Both the position numbers and the translations under genes were made by a program. Positions 10,140-21,136 of a stretch of DNA of 64,000 nucleotides are shown here, piece by piece. Where the stretch lies: NCBI GenBank assembly GCA_016648135.1, contig JADDOH010000170.1:1-64000 (forward strand), read 5' to 3'. The notes under the pieces are model-generated. The model saw only the letters and a list, made by a program, of their open reading frames with translations, searched no databases and was not told the DNA's origin. Every line of letters starts with the position of its first letter. The first letter of the stretch is position 1. The stretch is from Agrypnia vestita. Its lineage: Eukaryota; Arthropoda; Insecta; Trichoptera; Phryganeidae.

Positions 10140-10723
10140 TGTCACGGTTCGTGGTTGTAATTTATTAATTGATGGTAAATTAATTATTAAATTGACAAAG
10201 TCACTTAACACGATTTAAATTTAATAACAGTCTTGAATTCACACTATTTCGTATTTTATCACTCGACTATGAACTCTTTATTATCGCTGAGTAATACTTT
10301 ATCTATTGCATTTATTTATTTCGCCAGTAAGATATTTCGCTCAATTATTTCGCTTAATATCTATCGCTCCGAAATTCGACACCGACCGTCATCCAGCGGC
10401 TAATATCGCGTCAATAGAAATTTCAAAACAAAGAAAGCGCCGCGGCCTGACCCCGCTTTTTATACGCAATCACGTAGGTTTTTCGAATCCTAGAGGACAT
10501 TACTTTTATTTTTAATGTTAAGGAGAACGTTCTCGTCGCTTTAAGGCTGTTCCAGACATTTCCTGAACATTGTAGATAATCATAGAGTGCTGTATGATGT
10601 TCTAAAGCTTTCTTTAGTATGTAAACTACACTACTCGCCGTGATTGACAGAAAACCACGTGAAAACCACTCTAAATAATTCTTGCGCAGTACATCACATT
10701 ACACCACAAAACAGTGCATTTCA
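10140..10723 (-). mobile_element. Solo LTR 2 (minus orientation) with 4-bp target duplication
   Basis: Plus-strand ends TGTCACGG (10140) and TTTCA (10723), flanked by ATAA at 10136-10139 and 10724-10727. On the minus strand TATAAAA lies at about 10458-10465. The left end matches the 3' end of solo LTR 1 when reversed: shared GTTAAGTGACTTT, GAGTGATAAA, TACGAAATAGT and terminal GTGACA. The U3 has GAA-TTC at 10525-10532 and a phased run TTC, GAC, TTC, GAA, TTG at 10550-10572. A 584-bp solo LTR without internal genes; a Ty3-type origin is inference from the 4-bp duplication. Confidence 0.68.
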
Positions 10724-10734
10724 ATAACGAGTTC

Positions 10735-10925
10735 CGCCACTTGCGGTGGGGCGGGGGTGCACTTATGTACACCTGTATAATGTATAATACACGGACGATA
10801 ACATAACGCGCATACACCCCGCTATGTAAAGATCCCTCGCCATGTACCGGCGATAATTTATTATCGTCTCTGGCGCGTTAGCCATATACACCCCCATAGA
10901 ACGGGGATGCATGTGAAAATAAAAT
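10735..10925. other. GC-rich low-repeat island
   Basis: GC-rich against its surroundings, with a local inverted pair around CGATAATTTATTATCG (about 10851-10866). No coding frame is convincing. Possible conserved non-coding element; inference only. Confidence 0.3.
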
Positions 10926-10969
10926 CCAGGACTGGACAAGCATTTTTTTTATTTACAATATTTTTTATG

Positions 10970-11100
10970 TACTTCTGAGAAGACAAATACTGGATTTTGT
11001 CTATAGAGGATAATCAATTACAGGAGTCTCACAGAGACGAAGGTATCTATATGGGAAACGTGTTTGTAAGTCTTTTTAGGGTGGCCTTTGTGTTGTTAAA
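10970..11100 (+). repeat. Fragment of fold-back family E
   Basis: Contains GGATTTTGTC, then GTCTCACAGAGACGAA, then ATGGGAAACGTGT, in the same order as the copy at 53020-53165 and related to the long fold-backs at 56806-57194 and 59450-59660. Confidence 0.6.
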
Positions 11101-11162
11101 CATGCATGCTATTTGAATACTTTGTGTTTCATATTACGTAAAAGCCCAACTCAAGGCGTGTA

Positions 11163-11702
11163 GAGGAAAGTGACCAAATATGGAATACCATTTTATTTTT
11201 GTGATATAAAAAGTTATTGTAATTAAAAAACTTGTAAAAAAAACAGTTTTGTGTTATATGGGTATGTTAATTTAAGTATAAAATTTTCTCAAAATTAAAT
11301 CAATAAGCATATCTAATTATGGAATAGGTAACCAAATATGGAATACTACAAAACTATGAACAATAAATATTAATTTATAAGAGATTCTATAGGAACTTTG
11401 GTCAAATCTAAATAAGGAACTTGCAAAAATCACAAATCCAGGTGTCGAGCTCTGCACCAGCGCAATCAGCATGTGCTTAGAGCCCGCACATAAGGCATTT
11501 CTCATTCGCTCGCATCATTACATCGATAAAACAAAACACTCTCACAGCAACACTCGATCGACTGATAAGTCGAAACCTGTATGCAAGAATAATGATTGAA
11601 AGAGATAGAAGATCGCTGTTCTGTGCGGCTAAGAGAATTCGTTTACGAGAAATGGCGGTATTCCATATTAGGGATACTATTCCATATTTGGTTGCTTTCC
11701 TC
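11163..11702. mobile_element. TIR DNA transposon (540 bp) with TA target duplication
   Basis: The left end GAGGAAAGTGACCAAATATG and the right end, reversed, GAGGAAAGCAACCAAATATG match, and both are flanked by TA (11161-11162, 11703-11704). The subterminal motif CCAAATATGGAATA recurs at about 11173 and 11332 and, inverted, at about 11679, with a degenerate inverted copy near 11658; this suggests transposase binding repeats. No transposase motif is recognised in the interior, so it is probably non-autonomous. Tc1/mariner superfamily is inferred from TA. Confidence 0.75.
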
Positions 11703-11704
11703 TA

Positions 11705-12540
11705 TTATTATGAATAAATAAAGCTTTCCCTGGTGAGTGCTATTCAGATAAATCAGAATGGTCAATAGTAGTTATCTTTCAACGAAATCCTTTGTATAAC
11801 AATTACGCACATTCTATGAATATATATGAAAAAAAACAATGATATCACTCCTGGGGATCTATAACAAAGTAAATCTTTTATTGTGAAACTCCGGACTAAG
11901 ATGTACTCATAATTGTTTAAATTAATAAATCAATCAGTTTGCTATCAACACCACCATCTGTCGTTTATAAAACATTAAAACTGCTGTTAAAATTCATTTA
12001 TTTCATACTGTATACAATTAACAACATAACGCATCTTGTAGATGTGTACATAATTCAATCGAGGCAATCTCTCATTCAAACAAAAAATATATATGTATAA
12101 ATAGCATTTATAAATCGCACCATAAGAAGCTTAACAAAATGTAAAAAAAAAAAAGATATTTTTTACATTTTCGTCATTTTATTTTCTAATGCATATATAT
12201 TTAACGATCATTATATTGTTTGCAGCAAGTCGAAAGATTAAATTTTTCGGTTAGCGATTACTATATATTTTTTCAGCCAGGATGTGCATCGTTTTCCTTG
12301 GCTCTTTTACTAGCAATTATGCCTTGAATTATTAAAATCTAGTATTAATTAGTGATGGTACGATTAATCAGAATCGGAGAATTTTGAATACTCGAATTCC
12401 GAAAACGATTTTTTTTTTATACTTTCGTATTAGCTATCCACAAATTATTTTACGCGAAAAAAGATTAAGTTTATTAATAAATATACTGTTAAAATAATCA
12501 AATTCAGTCTGTGGCTCCTTTTTAAATGAAATAATAAACA
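11705..12540. other. No gene recognised
   Basis: AT-rich. Contains a small A/T hairpin at about 12137-12173 and a possible hAT-like end (TAGTGATGGTACGATT) near 12351. Nothing else supported. Confidence 0.5.
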
Positions 12541-12775
12541 CTGTTTGACTCACATTTTATTCATTTTTATTACACAAAATACTACAAATATGTCGGGAGC
12601 GACGTTCCGTTCTTCGGGACAAGAAGTGTACACGATTTAAAGATGTGGTATTGACAGCGTATGCTACATATTTTCTTACATTTCTTGTCTTGAAGAAGGC
12701 AGTCTCGCTCCCGAAAAATGTATAATTTTTACAATAAAAATTAATCGTGATTAACACAAAGAGCCTATTATTTTA
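12541..12775 (+). repeat. Penelope-like fold-back repeat
   Basis: TCGGGAGCGACGTTCCGTTC at about 12594 is inverted as GGCAGTCTCGCTCCCGA at about 12699-12715. The right part has the order GAAGAAGGC...CCGAAAAATG...AATAAAAATTAATCGTG, the style of Penelope-like 3' ends. It belongs loosely with the copies at 13150, 32036, 36130, 43050 and 52640. Confidence 0.5.
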
Positions 12776-13149
12776 TTAATAAATACATATATACTTTGTT
12801 CAACCACTTAACACACATTTTTTATTAATATTGAATAAAAAAAAATTTGCCCAGTGAAAGGACATTTTTATTCTTTATTTATCTTCATGTTGATATATGT
12901 CGGTAGGAAAAGGAGCCTGTGCCGAGATGAGCAGCTGACAATATAGTGCGAACAAAATAACATAAAATATAAAACAACTACTACATAACTATAGAACTAA
13001 TCAATTATAATTGAGATAAAATGGTAATAAATATAAAATGTGGATAGTAAAAACAGTAGACATTATATAATACAAAACCAATAGTAAAAGAAAAAAGAAT
13101 ATGTATAAAAATTGTATAAATGTACGCATATATTAAACAATGATAAAAA

Positions 13150-13396
13150 ATACAATTATAATTTATAGAAATTAACTTTGTACACATCACTTTTTTATTG
13201 AAAAAAATTCAACATGTTTCAAAGCCAATTGCTTCTTTATCAGGATAACAAATGTACAAAATTAAATTTAAAAATCCAAAATAGATAATCAAAATATTAC
13301 AATGTTATATATAAAAAAGTGTTGTATGAAAAGATTATTTCTATAAATTATAATTATAATTTCACCACAAAATAATTTTGCTGTGTTTGAAGAAGA
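13150..13396 (-). repeat. Penelope-like terminal repeat copy
   Basis: Starts TTATAGAAATTAACTTTGT; the reversed core reads ATCCTGATAAAGAAG...GGCTTTGAAACATG followed by a TTGAA/TTCAA stem-loop. The right end repeats AATTATAATTATAATTTCACC and CACAAAATAATTTTGCTGTG plus GAAGAAGAAG, shared with 32036-32176. Confidence 0.6.
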
Positions 13397-13734
13397 AGAT
13401 AAAAAAACAGTTTAATGAGCAATAAATTAATTATGACCTGTTTTTGGCAGTTGCGTATTTGTGCAAATGCATGTGACGATAATGTCTTAACGAATCATGT
13501 CGTTCCAGAAAGACTGACAATGACAGAATGGACATCAAAGAAGTTATGTTCATTTTTCATTTTCATTCACTATTTTCTTCACCGCATAGATTCCGCGACG
13601 GTATTGATATAATTATTTCGGAAAAATTACATGGAGGGCGCTTTTGGACACTTACTACACATTTTCTGATGACGGCCCTTTCGGCAAGAGCGCATCAGTA
13701 CCTGTGTGAGAAAAATAATTTAGCATTTCATTAG

Positions 13735-14012
13735 AATAAAGGAAGGGAAGCCGTGCAGACATGTTGTATGGGGCGGCCATGCTGGGCACACTCGCAGCGT
13801 CCCGGGGGAACGCGCCGCTAGAGCCGTATCCTTTTCCGGCGTGAAAACAAACATGGCAGCGGATAGCTTTGCCACTTCGGCGGCAGGTGATTACTCGTGC
13901 GTACGTACCTGTCGAGCTTTAATTTTAATATGCATGCGTACTTCTTCATATTGTGCCATCTCCTATGGTAGGTCGGCGATCATATTGGCGGTCACTGCCG
14001 AACGGAAACATA
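13735..14012. other. GC-rich low-repeat island
   Basis: Sharp rise in GC with no repeat or frame recognised beyond a 73-codon frame without motifs. Candidate conserved non-coding or regulatory DNA; inference. Confidence 0.35.
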
Positions 14013-14020
14013 GAGAAATT

Positions 14021-14273
14021 TGGGGTCTAAAAGCAAAGGCAGCAATATCCAAAAAAATTTAATGCAGTCATCGAGATTAACTAATTTGTAATGCACTGAA
14101 TTCGAGATTTTATAAGAAATATAGCCCATAAATTTATAGGGAAGATTTTGGAAGGTATATATATACATTAAATCTAGAATTCAGTACATTTTAAATTAGT
14201 TATCCTCGGTGACTGCAGTCAAAACATTTTTTTAATTTTTTGGATTTTGCTACTTTTGCTTTTATACACCACA
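14021..14273. mobile_element. MITE family A, copy 1
   Basis: A fold-back element: GGGGTCTAAAAGCAAAGGCA at the left is inverted as TTTTGCTTTTATACACC at the right, and GCAGTCATCGAG is inverted as CTCGGTGACTGC. Full copies recur at 25203-25451 and 44875-45133, with a partial one at 31540-31590. Long arms and no coding potential fit a MITE. Confidence 0.78.
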
Positions 14274-14276
14274 TAT

Positions 14277-14680
14277 TGCAAATACCGATGAAAATATATG
14301 AAATAGATTCATAATAAATATGTGATCAGTATGGATGATTTTGGAGAATGTTTTCATTCATAATTTTTATGATAAAAATATTTAAGAATATGACTCCATT
14401 AAAACGCATATTATTGGTCCTGACATCATCAATCCGCGTGTTTGATGTAGTTCAATAGTATTTGTATATCTAGGTACCATTAAATTATGACGCAAATAGG
14501 CGTGACTAGTGAAGCATTTTAGCGGGAATTTAAAATGTTGAATTTCAAAATCATTTTTGTACTCTTAATATATACAAAAAAATTGTAGACGTATTTTTTA
14601 CACCAAAGTAAAGATTATTCCATTAAAGAAAGAATGAAATTTTCCTTTGTAGTCGAGTCACGCTGGTATAGTTCTTTTCA
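14277..14680. other. No gene recognised
   Basis: AT-rich, no repeat, frame or tRNA-like head recognised. Confidence 0.5.
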
Positions 14681-14681
14681 C

Positions 14682-14840
14682 TAAGTTTGCAATTGATTTA
14701 GTGTGAGTACATTGCGTAATACGCGCATTATTTCGTTGTGTTAAGTTTACGGATACGAGAGGGGCATATCCGTAAACTTAACACAATGAAAGAATGCGTG
14801 TATTACGCACTGTACCCACACTAACTCAATCGCAAACTTA
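14682..14840. mobile_element. Compact palindromic MITE (159 bp)
   Basis: TAAGTTTGC at 14682 is inverted as GCAAACTTA ending at 14840; about 75-base arms match at roughly nine positions in ten around a loop of about 8 bases (GAGGGGC). The ends allow a TA duplication. No coding content. Confidence 0.75.
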
Positions 14841-14842
14841 TA

Positions 14843-14908
14843 TGAATAATAATAAATAATAATAATTGGATAATTTTATAGCGCCGTTTTCGCGAAATAC
14901 TCACCTAT
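14843..14908 (-). mobile_element. CR1/L2-like LINE 3' end
   Basis: Reversed, it reads CGCGAAAACGGCGCTATAAAA followed by ATT/AAT-type repeats, matching the CGCAAAAACGGCGCTATAGAA end at about 34130-34150 of the plus-strand CR1-like copy. Only the 3' tail is present. Confidence 0.6.
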
Positions 14909-15195
14909 GACGATCCATCATATTACTCAGCCATTCCTACACTTCTTTTACCACATATTTTCTTCTGGATGATGAGTAAGTTAAGACTATACCTTAATCT
15001 TCTAATCATACGCCCGAGATACTCAAGCTTTCTTATATTGATGGTCCGTAGCACTTCTCTGTCTTTTTCCGGTCCATATGCCGGAGAACTTCAACATTCC
15101 TCACTCTATCCACCCTGGAAACTTTCAGCATGTGTCTATAGAGCCACATCTCAAAGGGCTCGAATTTACGGATTAATTCTTGGCTTAGTGTGATA
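14909..15195 (-). pseudogene. RTE-type LINE C-terminal fragment
   Basis: The minus strand reads FEPFEMWLYRHMLKVSRVDR and VRNVEVLRHM, the insect LINE block usually written EAFEMWxYRRMLxISWxDRVTN. The frame breaks soon after (KCYGPSI-stop). It has no catalytic region. Confidence 0.7.
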
Positions 15196-15536
15196 TTTTT
15201 GACACAATTAACAATTTGGTTTTACGCATCGTCTGGCCATACTTGTTGTTTGTTTCTTTATCTGTTGGTTATGGTGAAATCTTGTAATTTATTTTTCACA
15301 AATTTCCCGATTAGTTAAAGTTTTGAAACTTTCAACATTTACGTAAAGTAGATGACTATACGTTATTAAATCATCCTATATTAAATTAACGTCACTCACA
15401 AGCAAGAGACGCAGAAACAGCTGAAGAAAATGCTGTTCAAAAATTTGTTTAGAACTTTAAAACAACGTTTAATATTTGTGTTTATATTGTTTAATATTTA
15501 GATACTGCATGGTGATATTAAAAAATCGACTAAGAT
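15196..15536. other. No gene recognised
   Basis: AT-rich spacer between oppositely oriented LINE fragments. Confidence 0.5.
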
Positions 15537-16003
15537 TTGATTTTGAAGATGAGATATGCTGTCTGGAAAAACGACCACATGCTCAAGGAGAGCAAAGTAA
15601 AGATATATAAGGCCTGTGTCCGCCCAATCACGACGTACGATATCGAGACAAGGGCTGACACTTCCAGAACTAAAAATGTCCTAAGAACAACTGAGATGAA
15701 GACTCTCCGACCCATTGCGGGACCGACAATCCGAGACCGAGAGAGGAATTCCGAAATACGAAGGATTTGCGACGTTGAGGATACTGTCCGATGGGGAAGA
15801 TCTAGAAGACGTCACCGGAGTCGTAGTGAGCGAGTTCTGAGAGAGTAGTGAGCATAGCAGCGAACAAGCTGCCGTCAGGTACCAGACTCCCAGGAAGATC
15901 GCATAAAAAATGGCAAGATAGCTGGACATTTGTATCCCAGGAACAGGCTCCGAGCAATGACAGGACGCAGTCCTAGATGAAGCAGAAGATAAAGAAGAAG
16001 ACT
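15537..16003 (+). pseudogene. RTE-type LINE ORF2 C-terminus
   Basis: An open stretch of 103 codons (15537-15848) contains KIYKACVRPITTYDIETRA, TEMKTLRPIAG and DVEDTVRWGRSRRRHRS, which match the thumb and connection of insect endonuclease-reverse transcriptases (VRPVMTYxxETRADT, MKTLRxIxG, DIVRW). Beyond the stop, similarity continues out of frame to LDEAEDKEED at about 15980-16003. The catalytic domain is missing. Confidence 0.8.
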
Positions 16004-16005
16004 AA

Positions 16006-16325
16006 GATTTGATGGACTTCTGTATCCCGGACAATATCACTGGAAGGCGGCTCACATTGCGGTCAGCTAAATCGGAGTGACCTGGAGTCATCGAGTTTGT
16101 GGAACGTACTTTTAGCATTGCGGGTCCAGCTATGTGAAATCAGCTATCTCCAGCGTTGAAATCCATGGAAAATCAAGAATCTTTCAAGGAGAGGCTAAAA
16201 ACTCATGTATGTCAAATAATTTTGTCTTCTAATGCGTGTACATAAGTTGTTTAATACATGCACCCAATTTTTTATATATATATTATTATGAAAAAGCAAT
16301 GGGATCGGGCCGCAGTGAGAAGGCA
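16006..16325 (+). pseudogene. CR1/L2-like LINE 3' fragment
   Basis: Near-identical in order to bases 33855-34090: TTGATGGACTTCTGTATCC, CACATTGCGGTCAGCTAAAT, ATTGCGGGTCCAGCTATG and CTTTCAAGGAGAGGCTAAA. It corresponds to the C-terminal region after RT and carries stops. It abuts the preceding RTE fragment. Confidence 0.7.
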
Positions 16326-16334
16326 AACCTCTAG

Positions 16335-16640
16335 GTAGTACATTTATTCTTCGTTTTGCAGAATTGTTTCGAGGTGTCGGCGCGCGCCCCCACTAACACA
16401 ATGTCGAATCTCCCGATCGTAATCAAATCGTTTTGGTGGGAAATTGAATTGAAAACATAAATGGATAATCCGGTGTGAGATTTGCATCTCCGCCCATCCC
16501 TATCCGTGGTGGGAGTAAACGGCGAAGAAGATGGCGGGGGCGGGCGAAGGCTTCCTGTGTAGGGTGAGTGGCAATCAGGGTTGAAAAAAATCGTACGTGT
16601 GTGCGTCTCTGTGTGAGGAGAATGGAATTTTCTTATCATC
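16335..16640. other. GC-rich low-repeat island with octamer site
   Basis: Locally GC-rich, not matching the repeats here. Contains ATTTGCAT (16480-16487), a POU-domain octamer. Candidate regulatory DNA; inference. Confidence 0.35.
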
Positions 16641-17574
16641 ATTAAATTGGGTGAAAAAGATAATCTATGTTATCTTTACGTAAGTTTAATTATAACTTTA
16701 TATTTTACAACTCAAGTTTCGAGTCACAATCTCTCATCGACTAGTGAACTGTTACACTTATGACATTTAAATTAAGGTATACCCAAGTAATTTAGAGTAT
16801 TTATATATTATTAACAAATATATGAAAGTAGCCATGTGTGATCCCTGTGGAATACCAATAGTATCCTTGAATCTATAAAATAGGTATGATTGGATTTTTA
16901 CGTAAATAATCAGAAAGAATCGTCCAAGAAACTGAATCAAAAAACCTTACTCAAGTCATATACCTACAATAAATTAACCTGACATTTCTTTACTAATGAA
17001 CTGGCTATGTAGTTTTCATAAATTACAAATTTTGTTATAGTCGATCAACTGGAGATATAACCTTGTTGGCAGGACTAATTATATGCTTTATCTTCTTTAT
17101 AATCTTGCTTTAATAATGCTTTATAATGCTTTATAATCTTGTCCAAAACGATACTTTCAAACAATTTTGGAAACGTGGAAATAATGCAAATTGGTCAGTA
17201 GTTAGATGCGCCACTATGTACATATATTTTAAATAATGAATTTTAATAATTGTACTAAATCAGTTTTTTTATATATTCCAATAGTATCCTTTCCATGACG
17301 TAGTACGCATAGATTTGAAAGCTGATAATGATACCTCTATATTTTTTAAAGTGAAATAATATTAAGCAATATTATTTTTAATGTAGATGTACATATAGGT
17401 ATATGATATTCTTCCAAATTATTTAACATATACACTAGGATACACCTGAAAATTATAAATATTTTTTTTTTAATTATTTTTATAGACCAGTATATATATA
17501 ACAATAATATTTTTATATGTACGTTTGGGAATACAATTACTGGACTTTTAACTTAAAAATTTAAAATCCAGTAG
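16641..17574. other. No gene recognised
   Basis: AT-rich; a short triplication of TTTATAATGC lies near 17114-17136. No element borders found. Confidence 0.5.
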
Positions 17575-17660
17575 GAATTTTCCTCTGGAAACAGACTTTT
17601 ATTTTTATTTATTTCGTGTAAATTTGTGCATATAAATGAAGGTAGTTGCTTCACTAGACA
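17575..17660 (-). mobile_element. LINE 3' end-like segment
   Basis: Reversed it ends CACGAAATAAATAAAAATAAA, preceded by an AGTTGCTTCA/TGAAGCAACT stem-loop (17644-17686). An A-rich end after a hairpin is common in CR1-type 3' UTRs. No coding part. Confidence 0.35.
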
Positions 17661-18084
17661 AGGTTTGTTCTGAAGCAACTATCTGTACAGTTTTTTTAAG
17701 TTAAAACATTAGAAATAAAATTTAAATAGGTATTGCACGTAAGAAATATAACACAAACACAAGAAAGACTACACATTAGAAATATACTTTTAAACATTAT
17801 ATATAAAGAATAAAAGGCTACGTACATCGAATGTTTAAGCTCAAAAGTTAGAAAACCGATACATTAACGCAACTTCATGAATCTTCCAAATATAAAAATA
17901 ATGTTGAATGATTTTTTCGTTGGTTTCATTTCCTCATTCAAACAAGTAAACCAAAATGCATACCGATACACATGAATATGAATCATAAGCCGACTTTGGG
18001 GGATGTTAAAATGTTTCAAAAAATCTCTGCATTATTATGATACTTTCTTGCGACCCGCGCTGTACCACGATGAAACTTTCGTGC

Positions 18085-18260
18085 ATAAATAGTTGAAATA
18101 AAATTATCCACCAACGCTGAATGGATAATAAGGGTTGGGCGGTGTGGAGGGGAGGAAAAGGTGGAGGGGCGGGGGAGGTTCACGCTTAAATAGACGACAA
18201 AATTGCTGAATTTTCAATTTCGCAAGTTGTCTTATTATCATGCAAAGTGAGAGAGAGACC
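18085..18260. other. GC- and purine-rich patch
   Basis: GGTGTGGAGGGGAGGAAAAG and GGTGGAGGGGCGGGGGAGG (about 18140-18180) form a purine-rich stretch of unknown role. Confidence 0.3.
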
Positions 18261-18424
18261 TTTTTTATATTACCGTTTCGACAAAATAACTAATCAAATC
18301 AGTCGGAAACCATTCCGACTTGATGAGTTTCAAAAGGGCGTAGAAGTGTGAAAATTGAAAATGCCCCACTAATGTATCCGCACGTTTGATGAAAAAAAAA
18401 TGGAATGATACGAAATCATCATCA

Positions 18425-19060
18425 AAACACACAATTCTCTATGCAAAAATGTCCGTCACCAGCCCTATCGTATGGCGCAAATAATGATGAGGTATAAAAA
18501 GCAAAAAAATGCATAATTCGCTATGTAACAACGTCCATCACAAACGGCGCAAGTAATGAAGACGTAAATTAAATAATAAAGTACGAAAAGGTAAAAAAGA
18601 AATTTGGTTTATTTTATCTTCTTATCTTATTTATATGGTATATTGGTTTAACTATATTTATTTTGTACTATTATTAATTTTTTGAAGGTTTCTAATTATT
18701 ACTGTTTGCTTGTGTACTAATCATCGTTTATATATATTGTTCATTTCTATTATTAATTTATTTTATATTGTTACATTTTATATTGTTCATTTATCTTAAA
18801 TATATTTTATTTATGTTATTATTTTTTAATTATTTACTGTAAAACGTGTTTTATGTTAGGTATATAAAAATCCTTTCTTGTACTGTAAACCACCAGGGCT
18901 TTGATTAATATTTAATATAATAATAATAAATAAAAATAAAAAATGTATAATTTTCGACGTAAAAATATTCATCTTACCGCAATCAGATGGCAAAAATAAT
19001 AATGAGATATAAAATAAAAAATGAAATGCATAATTATCTACGTAACTAGCGCTACCAAGA
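18425..19060 (+). repeat. Diverged minisatellite (units of about 80-90 bp) split by a LINE 3' end
   Basis: Units share ACACAATT or GCATAATT, then a CTATG/CTACG + TAA/AAA segment, then GTCCGTCACC or its variants, then GGCGCAAATAATGATGAG and TATAAAA. Two units lie at about 18427-18580, then related units resume at about 18942 and 19030. The interruption is the LINE tail at 18596-18945. Confidence 0.55.
18596..18945 (+). mobile_element. LINE 3' UTR, copy in minisatellite
   Basis: Ends with GTAAACCACCAGGGCTTTGA and (AAT)n. The same sequence is present reversed at 24602-24893 (TTTTATCTTCTTATCTTATT, ATGTTCATTTATCTTAAATA, AAAACGTGTTTTATGTTAG). Only non-coding 3' sequence remains; clade not determined, probably CR1-like. 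Confidence 0.65.
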
Positions 19061-19350
19061 CGCTAGATGATGCTGTTCTCACTGTATAATATAATAATAT
19101 AAAATTTAATTCGGTTAGTAAGTTTTCTTACAATTTATGTTCACAATTTATGTATCAACCGCAAAACGATTCGTACATTATCTTACTTATTTCTTTTGAA
19201 CTGACTGAAGAGGGAGAGAGAGACTAAAATTATGTAATTTTCAGAATCAAGACAGACCTATTTCCATTTGTTGGCATCATAACAATCAAGTCTTGACCGC
19301 TATAATACTTTAGCTCATCGAAAAACTCGACTCTCCCATATATTTCACAT
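19060..19350. other. No gene recognised
   Basis: AT-rich spacer. Confidence 0.5.
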
Positions 19351-19351
19351 A

Positions 19352-19660
19352 CAGGATTATTTGGAAAACATTAATAACCTCGCAGGACTAAATTCTTGCG
19401 TTGTTTACGAGTTCAAGAAGCCACGATCTAATATTAATAGTTATGAAGTTATGCAATATCAAAATTTGCGTTTTTTTCAATATTTCTGTCTTATTTTTTA
19501 CAAAACGTTGAACTACCATTACTACTCATATTGATTACGAAAAATTCTTTCGTTTCAATACAAGTTAACTAAATGATAAAAACCGTGCATAAATTCCAAT
19601 TGATATGTTTTCCAAATCCAATGTTTTCCAATAGGAATTCGAAGGTTTCCATTTTTAAAA
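19352..19660. mobile_element. MITE family C, degenerate copy
   Basis: Begins ACAGGATTATTTGGAAAACA and TTAATAACCTCGCAGGACTA like the copies at 27407 and 48908, and shares AATATTTCTGTCTTATTTTT and CAAAACGTTGAACTA. The right TIR is lost. Confidence 0.65.
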
Positions 19661-20283
19661 ATTCATAATAAGCTAACGGCGCATTTTCAACAAAAAAATT
19701 CACCGTTTGCGACATTAATTATTATGATGTGTACAAAATCGGCCCAATAGTTTTTGAGATATCATTTTCTGAATCTGAAGAATGGAGTTACGAAAAGAAC
19801 GCAAAAGAAAAATGTACCCAATTCTAATTCGTTTAAAAATTCACCTACCAAATTACTATAGTCACCTCCATAGATGCCTCAATTTATTTTTAGAATTATT
19901 AGATAAAGCCAAAAAAATGATTTTATGAAAATCTTAATGTGTTGTAACCCCATAAGAATAGTTTTTATATCAAAAATTCTACATGTTTTACCTATATACA
20001 TTTATATGTTTGATGCAAAATGTATTTGAACTGAAGAAATGAAGATTTCACCCAATCAGCGCTTGTATGTTACACATTGGATCCAGTCACATTTTGACTT
20101 CGTTAGTAATTTTATGCAATTATCATAGATGGTGAATGCCTTATACTTTCACACATTTCATATGCATGGCGTTTAAATTAAAGCAAAGTATTATATAGCA
20201 ACATTCTCTGATTCACATAACAATAAATTCTTCAGTGATCTGAAATGATTGTGGCGATATCACAATTTCATAATCTTTTTGAA
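19661..20283. other. No gene recognised
   Basis: AT-rich; no element borders found. Confidence 0.45.
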
Positions 20284-20580
20284 ATCGTATCACATTTCAA
20301 ATACGATGGAAAAAGTATTAAAGAAGTTAATGAAATTAAATATCTGGGAGTCATATTAATTTCTAAACTAAATTTTTCATAATGTAATAGTTATGTAACT
20401 AAAAATATTGCAAGAAAAATTCACTTTCATTATAAGTCAGTGGATTCATCAGTACTATTACAGATATTTAAGATAGTACCTATACAACTCTTCAAATATT
20501 CTTCATATATACAATACTACTGCAGCAGCATTTTATTTTTCTATGAAAGCTAGATAGTATATTCAGCAAATATAATTTTC
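20284..20580 (+). pseudogene. LINE reverse transcriptase thumb fragment
   Basis: Reads FKYDGKSIKEVNEIKYLGVI then LISKLNFS-stop, and, after the stop, NSYVTKNIARKIHFHYKS. IKYLGV is the conserved motif after the YADD region of non-LTR reverse transcriptases. The copy is short and decayed. Confidence 0.65.
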
Positions 20581-21134
20581 TTGCATCCAAAACCTGAAAT
20601 TCCCTAAAGACTCAAAAGGATATCTAAAGTCACAGTGAGGTATTACTTTAAGATGATGAGACAGGTGTAATTTTAAGCACAACAAATGATTAAATATTAA
20701 TCAAATATAATCTTAACCTTAAATTAAAAGATTTTTTGGTGAAATACCCCGACATGAAGATGCGTTACATATTATAAAATTTGTCCAAATGTCAATTTCA
20801 ACTAAATGCTATAAATATTTCACTAACAAATTACATCTAATCTCTTACCAATATTTCTAATCTCTGACATTTTCTATTTACAAAATTGGTGACATTCCAA
20901 ATAAAATCCGCAGAAAGAAATGGTGGGGAAGTGTACTCAAATCTCGACTGCGGACGGATGCTGAAAGAGTAAATTTTATCCCATTTCAACACATCGAGAA
21001 ACAGGATGATCTATTAGAAATGGTTTTTAAAATATTAAGATTTAAAAAACCAGGAAGTTCTCCTCTATTTACCGTGTGTAAATTTTTTTATTTATCTATG
21101 AAAACCATCTTTACATTAATATTAGGTCCTTACA
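20581..21134. other. No gene recognised
   Basis: AT-rich flank left of the mariner. Confidence 0.45.
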
Positions 21135-21136
21135 TA

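Noticed and set aside
12120..12180. A/T hairpin around 12137-12173
   Set aside because: Built from A and T runs, expected by chance in such DNA.
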